NCBI GenBank assembly: GCA_045643825.1
Contig: JAZRFV010000092.1
Location: 1 to 55,620 of the forward strand
Direction of reading: 5' to 3'
Source: Scatosoma sp045643825
Lineage (GTDB): Bacteria; Bacillota; Clostridia; Christensenellales; Borkfalkiaceae
DNA: 55,620 nt
Both the position numbers and the translations under genes were made by a program. The notes beneath the pieces are model-generated. The model was not told the origin of the DNA. It made no database searches and saw nothing but the letters and a program-made list of their open reading frames with translations. How positions within the stretch are numbered: the stretch's first letter is position 1; the number at the start of each line of letters is the position of its first letter. Positions 51,697-55,620 of this stretch are shown here, piece after piece.

Positions 51697-52727
51697 AGAT
51701 TAAACAGCGTATTAAATTGTTTATTGTATTGGGTATCGAGGCAATCGCCATTGCGGTGATGCTCCTCCTTATTTTCTTTGCAGGGAAGCAGGTGTACACC
51801 GTTACGTTTGACCTGGACGGTGGTGTGCTCATCAGCGGTGACCTTGTGCAAAAGGTAACGCAGGGGCACAGTGCTACTGCCCCCACGACGGCGAAAGACG
51901 GGCATTATTTCTTGAAATGGAGCGGCTCTTACAGCCGTGTTACCCACGACGTTACCGTAAAAGCCATTTGGGAATATGAAACGACCGAGGGTATCGAGTA
52001 TAATATGGACGAAAACCGCAACTACTGTACCATTACGGGCGTATTCAAGCACCTGCAGGGCGAGGTATATATCGGTGGTTACTACGAAGGTAAAAAGGTG
52101 CTTGCTATCGAGGACAACGCCTTCGAGGGGTGCACGGGGATCACGGGTATTCACCTTTTGGACGGTATTTTGACCATTGGGGACAACGCTTTTGCGGGTT
52201 GTACGGCGCTTGAAACGATTGAATTGCCTGCAACGGCAATCAGCATGGGCGACAACGTCTTTATGGGGTGTGAAAGCTTGACCAGTATCGTTTTGCCCGA
52301 GGATTTGAAGGAACTTGGTAACAACGCTTTCTTGGGTTGTACTGCTTTGACGGAAATGACCGCCTTTGAGGATTTAAGAACGGTGGGTGAGAGTGCGTTC
52401 TCGGGTTGTACGGCGTTGGCAACCGTGACCTTTGCGGAAGGGCTGGAAAGCATCGGTGCAGGGGCGTTTGCTGGTTGTACGGCGTTGAAGGAAATTACCC
52501 TGCCTACCACTTTACAATATATCGGCGTAGGCGCATTTGACGGCGAAGGCACAACCGTGTACGTATGCACGTATGCTCCCGAAGGGGAAGCGGTTTTACC
52601 TACGACCTTCCAAGAGGGCTGGAATGGTACCGCCACGGTGGAGTGGAAGTACGTTGAGGAGCCTGTGTCCGAGGAAGAGGCTGCGGAAGGCGAGGAAGCA
52701 GACGAAGGGAAGAAAAAGAGTAAATAA
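51693..52727 (+). CDS. Membrane-anchored BspA-type leucine-rich-repeat protein
   Basis: A 344-residue exported protein. One membrane segment (about 8-30), one InlB-B-like repeat (TVTFDLDGGVLISGD), then at least five BspA-type repeats (about 135-280) with the recurring DNAFAGCTALETIELP pattern, and an acidic tail. It probably sits on the outer face of the membrane and binds glycans or proteins. The ATGA overlap couples it to the PHP gene. Confidence 0.82.
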   Translation: MKIKQRIKLFIVLGIEAIAIAVMLLLIFFAGKQVYTVTFDLDGGVLISGDLVQKVTQGHSATAPTTAKDGHYFLKWSGSYSRVTHDVTVKAIWEYETTEGIEYNMDENRNYCTITGVFKHLQGEVYIGGYYEGKKVLAIEDNAFEGCTGITGIHLLDGILTIGDNAFAGCTALETIELPATAISMGDNVFMGCESLTSIVLPEDLKELGNNAFLGCTALTEMTAFEDLRTVGESAFSGCTALATVTFAEGLESIGAGAFAGCTALKEITLPTTLQYIGVGAFDGEGTTVYVCTYAPEGEAVLPTTFQEGWNGTATVEWKYVEEPVSEEEAAEGEEADEGKKKSK

Positions 52728-52742
52728 GCGAGGAAATAGCGT

Positions 52743-53552
52743 ATGGATATGATGCTGGTGCTGGGTATCTTGGCCGCCGTATTCCTCGTGAGTTTAACCT
52801 TGATTTCCATTTACCACGATACCTTGAACCTTCGTGTTTTTAATGCGATGTTCTTGATTGTGGACGTGATTTTCTACTTTGTGTGGAATTTAGGTATGTA
52901 CGAGGCCGGTTGGCTGAATGACGGCTTTGAAACTTTGGGCAATATCAGCCCGATGATTTTCACCGTTATCCCCTTGACCTTTTTTATGAATGAAAAAACG
53001 AAGGAGTACGCTTTTTCCGCCATTGCTTTGTTGTGGGTGGGGATGTTCATTGCGTTGTTTATCAGCCCTGAACAGGCGTATCTTTTCAATTACCGTACGG
53101 AGGCGACGATTCTTTACACGGGCGAGGCGCTTTGCCACATGTGGGCGGCGTTGTTCGGGTTGTACCTTATCCTTACCAGGCAGGTGAAATTGACCTTCCA
53201 AACCTGGGGGCGTGCGATTATTTTCATGTATGCGGTGATTGGGTTTGGCGTGTTCTTGAATTTTGCTTTCCATAAGGGGAATTTTGGCATGGATCCTTAC
53301 GGGGAATACGCCATTTACTTTATCGATATTTTCGGCACCTTCGAGGCGACCTTGGTGGCGTACCTGTTGGGCGTTATGACCGTGTTGTCGTGCGGTTGGG
53401 GGGCTGGATATTTGTTTGAACGGATGCTCCACTCTAAACAAGAGCGCATGGAACGTGCGGTGTTGGAAGAGGAGGGCGAGTTGGCGGAGCCATTGTACGA
53501 GGGGTTGACCTCTGTGTACGTGCATCCGCAAAATAAGGGAGGAAACGAGTGA
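52743..53552 (+). CDS. Polytopic membrane protein, unknown
   Basis: A 269-residue protein with about 7 hydrophobic segments and a charged cytoplasmic tail (SKQERMERAVLEEEGELAEP). CHMWAALFGLYLI and YAIYFIDIFGTFEATLVAYLLG give a faint resemblance to the YwaF/TMEM164 type domain at 42859, but too weak to name. It overlaps the following hydrolase gene by 4 bases. Confidence 0.7.
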   Translation: MDMMLVLGILAAVFLVSLTLISIYHDTLNLRVFNAMFLIVDVIFYFVWNLGMYEAGWLNDGFETLGNISPMIFTVIPLTFFMNEKTKEYAFSAIALLWVGMFIALFISPEQAYLFNYRTEATILYTGEALCHMWAALFGLYLILTRQVKLTFQTWGRAIIFMYAVIGFGVFLNFAFHKGNFGMDPYGEYAIYFIDIFGTFEATLVAYLLGVMTVLSCGWGAGYLFERMLHSKQERMERAVLEEEGELAEPLYEGLTSVYVHPQNKGGNE

Positions 53553-54583
53553 AAAACGATTTTGGGTACAAGGCAGGAAAGACGGTTAAGGCGTTGGAGC
53601 TGGACGGCTATTACGTATGGGACTGCTCGGTGATTAAATCGGGCGGAAAATACCACATGTTCTCGTCGAGATGGAAGGAGGAGTACGGCTTTGGGTGGAA
53701 TTGGCTGTTCAACAGCGAAATTATCCACTCCGTTTCCGATACCCCCGAAGGACCTTACGAGTTTAAGAACGTGGTATTGCCTCGCCGTGGCAGGCAGTAT
53801 TTTGACGGCATTAACACGCACAATACCTGCATTAAGGAATACAACGGGAAATTCTACCTTTATTATATGGGTACGACCTATGGTGGGGATATCCCGACCA
53901 CCCCTTACGTGAAGGAAAATTACTGTGACGAGGCGTGGAATAAGAAGCGTATCGGTTTGGCGGTTGCCGACGATATCAATGGGGAGTTTGTACGCCGTGA
54001 TACGCCGATTTTGGAGCCGAGAGATTGCTCGAAGTGGGATTGTACCGTCACCACTAACCCGTCCGTGGCGATTATGCCCGATGGGAAAACGTACATGATT
54101 TATAAATCGAGATGTGCCTACGCGAAGCCCTTGAAGTTGGGTATTGCCGTTGCGGATAAGCCTGATGGGGAGTTTAGACGTCTTACGGATAACCCGATTT
54201 TGGATTTTAAGGACGAGGATAAGCATATCGAGGATCCCTTCCTTTGGTACGACGAGAAAAAGAAGAAATTTTGCCTGATCACCAAGGACGACGTGAAGAA
54301 CGGTAGCTTTGGCGTGACGGGGGAATGGGGTGCAGGCTTCTATGCGGAGAGTGACGATTGTATGGACTTTGAGATCGGGGAAGATCCCAAGGTATATTCC
54401 CGCAATGTAACCTGGGCGGATGGCAGTAAAACCCTGCAATGCAATTTGGAACGCCCTTCGCTCTTATTTGACGAGAATGGGGAGCCTACGCATATCTTCT
54501 GTGCGAGTGGCACGGGTGCGAATCCGTATGCCTTCGAGGGTAGAACCTACATCGTGTGCATAAAGCTTGAAAAGAAGGCTTGA
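53549..54583 (+). CDS. Five-bladed beta-propeller glycoside hydrolase (GH43/GH117-like)
   Basis: A 344-residue protein with the propeller pattern of GH43/68/117: WDCSVIKSGGKYHMFSS, NTCIKEYNGKFYLYYMGT, TTNPSVAIMPDGKTYMIY, IEDPFLWYDEKKKKF, and ERPSLLFDENGEPTHIF. Each blade start carries an acidic residue usable in catalysis (WDC, EDP, ERP). No signal peptide, so it acts in the cytosol on imported sugars. GTG start behind GGGAGG. Confidence 0.75.
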   Translation: MKNDFGYKAGKTVKALELDGYYVWDCSVIKSGGKYHMFSSRWKEEYGFGWNWLFNSEIIHSVSDTPEGPYEFKNVVLPRRGRQYFDGINTHNTCIKEYNGKFYLYYMGTTYGGDIPTTPYVKENYCDEAWNKKRIGLAVADDINGEFVRRDTPILEPRDCSKWDCTVTTNPSVAIMPDGKTYMIYKSRCAYAKPLKLGIAVADKPDGEFRRLTDNPILDFKDEDKHIEDPFLWYDEKKKKFCLITKDDVKNGSFGVTGEWGAGFYAESDDCMDFEIGEDPKVYSRNVTWADGSKTLQCNLERPSLLFDENGEPTHIFCASGTGANPYAFEGRTYIVCIKLEKKA

Positions 54584-54597
54584 TATATCAAAGTGTT

Positions 54598-54630
54598 AAA
54601 AAAATGGACGCATGAGGCGGCCATTTTTTT
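54598..54630 (+). terminator. Terminator of the propeller hydrolase operon
   Basis: ATGG.CGC and GCG.CCAT pair around ATGAG, flanked by an A-tract and TTTTTTT. Confidence 0.7.
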
Positions 54631-54700
54631 GCATTTTTACGAGAAAATTAAAAAAAATGGCTTTTTTTCGAAAAAATCTTAAAAATGCCGTGGGAAAGGC

Positions 54701-54847
54701 TTGATATTTCTTTCAAATTATATTACAATGGAATATGGCTAAAAGCCCATTGTGTTTTTCGCACGCCCAAAAATCGGTAAAACGATAGGGCGCGTGGGTT
54801 TTTGCGGTAAAAAATAGTAAAAAAATCAACTTGGAGGATATAACATT
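54701..54847 (+). promoter_or_regulatory. Promoter and structured leader of the dikinase gene
   Basis: TTGATA (54701-54706), a 17-base spacer, TACAAT (54724-54729). The leader of about 110 bases has a stem, CGCACGCCC with GGGCGCGTG, followed by GGTTTTTGCGG, a possible attenuator, then TTGGAGG before the ATG. Confidence 0.6.
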
Positions 54848-55620
54848 ATGGCTAAAAAGTATTGCTATCTTTTCAGCGAAGGTAACGCAAAAATGCGTGA
54901 AATCCTCGGCGGTAAGGGCGCAAACCTTGCAGAAATGACCAAGATCGGTCTCCCCGTACCCCAAGGCTTCACCATCTCTACGGAAGCTTGTACGCAGTAT
55001 TATGAAGACGGCAGACAAATCAACCCTGACATTCAGGCGGAAATTATGGAATATATCGGCAAAATGGAAGAAGTTTGCGGTATGAAATTCGGTGACAAGG
55101 AAAATCCCTTGCTCGTTTCCGTTCGTTCGGGTGCTCGTGCTTCCATGCCTGGTATGATGGACACCATCTTGAACCTTGGCTTGAACGAAGAAGTTGTTAA
55201 TACGATTGCAGCTAAATCGGGTAACCCCCGTTGGGCTTGGGACTGCTACCGTCGTTTCATTCAAATGTTCTCGGACGTTGTAATGGAAGTTGGTAAGAAG
55301 TACTTTGAAAAGCTCATTGACGAAATGAAAGAAGCTAAAGGCGTTACGCAGGACGTTGAATTGACGGCTGACGACCTTAAAGAACTCGCTAACCAATTCA
55401 AGGCTGAATACAAGAAACAACTTGGTTCGGACTTCCCCAACGATCCCAAAGAACAGCTCTTCGAAGCAGTTAAGGCTGTATTCCGTTCTTGGGACAACCC
55501 CCGTGCAAACATCTATCGTATGGACCACGACATCCCTTACAGCTGGGGTACCGCAGTTAACGTACAGATGATGGCATTCGGTAACATGGGCGAAACCTCC
55601 GGTACGGGTGTTGCGTTCAC
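54848..55620 (+). CDS. ppdK: Pyruvate phosphate dikinase, N-terminal part (cut by window edge)
   Basis: The first 257 residues of pyruvate, phosphate dikinase, which interconverts pyruvate, ATP and phosphate with PEP, AMP and pyrophosphate. The nucleotide-grasp domain is clear: YLFSEGNAKMREILGGKGAN, LPVPQGFTIST, VSVRSGARASMPGMMDTILN, and TAVNVQMMAFGNMG. The rest (about 620 residues) is beyond the right edge. It starts after GGAGG. Confidence 0.93.
   Translation, partial: MAKKYCYLFSEGNAKMREILGGKGANLAEMTKIGLPVPQGFTISTEACTQYYEDGRQINPDIQAEIMEYIGKMEEVCGMKFGDKENPLLVSVRSGARASMPGMMDTILNLGLNEEVVNTIAAKSGNPRWAWDCYRRFIQMFSDVVMEVGKKYFEKLIDEMKEAKGVTQDVELTADDLKELANQFKAEYKKQLGSDFPNDPKEQLFEAVKAVFRSWDNPRANIYRMDHDIPYSWGTAVNVQMMAFGNMGETSGTGVAF

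Noticed and set aside
1..55620. tRNA or rRNA genes
   Set aside because: No cloverleaf with conserved T-loop or rRNA-like stretch was recognised by eye in the intergenic regions; a dedicated scan would be needed to be certain.

Overview
The window reads as chromosomal DNA of a low-to-mid GC Gram-positive gut bacterium, probably an uncultured Clostridia of the Christensenellales type. This is inferred from AGGAGG ribosome sites, TTGACA/TATAAT promoters with 17-base spacers, FakA/FakB, DegV and LRAT-type proteins, InlB-type surface repeats, BspA-type leucine-rich repeats and pyruvate phosphate dikinase. Almost everything is on the + strand; the only clear minus-strand gene is a malic enzyme.

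Layout. (1) 1-2.2 kb: the AT-rich end of a mobile element, with a small gene and a large serine recombinase; the element itself lies mostly left of the window. (2) 2.3-15.5 kb: a tightly coupled acyl-lipid operon with two AMP-forming acyl ligases, two PlsC-type acyltransferases, an acyl carrier protein, an LRAT-phosphopantetheinyl transferase fusion, FakB and FakA, three alpha/beta hydrolases and a sugar-symporter-like carrier. It contains no ketosynthase, so it more likely activates and esterifies existing acyl groups than builds chains. (3) 15.5-17.4 kb: a zinc-ribbon membrane protein and malic enzyme.

(4) 17.6-40.2 kb is the remarkable part: about 20 genes that look like one uncharacterised system. 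It starts with a single-chain two-barrel RNA polymerase (YonO / eukaryotic RdRP superfamily, DYDSD active-site loop) read from a good host-type promoter. Then come microproteins, HEPN-like and small repeated domains, and an orphan RNA polymerase alpha C-terminal domain joined to a zinc ribbon. Next are a Vps4-like AAA ATPase with a MIT-like N-terminus, an SNF2-type helicase, a MoxR ATPase with its metallopeptidase/VWA partner, and four proteasome-beta-like proteins as two active/inactive pairs. The right end has a tandem winged-helix protein, a membrane-free FtsH-like protease, a MYG1-like nuclease, a WYL regulator with its own promoter and palindromic operator, and a fusion protein that joins two domain types seen separately at the left end. 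No capsid, portal, terminase, integrase or conjugation gene is visible, so this is not an obvious prophage or ICE. I infer a self-contained transcription module coupled to ATP-driven remodelling and proteolysis; its purpose (domesticated phage module, conflict system, or an unknown cellular process) cannot be read from sequence alone.

(5) 40.3-55.6 kb: ordinary chromosome with surface and sugar functions. It holds two glycoside-hydrolase-like proteins, a YwaF/TMEM164-like membrane domain fused to an ABC ATPase with its permease, an InlB-repeat lipoprotein, a PHP phosphoesterase, a leucine-rich-repeat protein, and the start of pyruvate phosphate dikinase. Two palindrome-array repeats lie between these genes.
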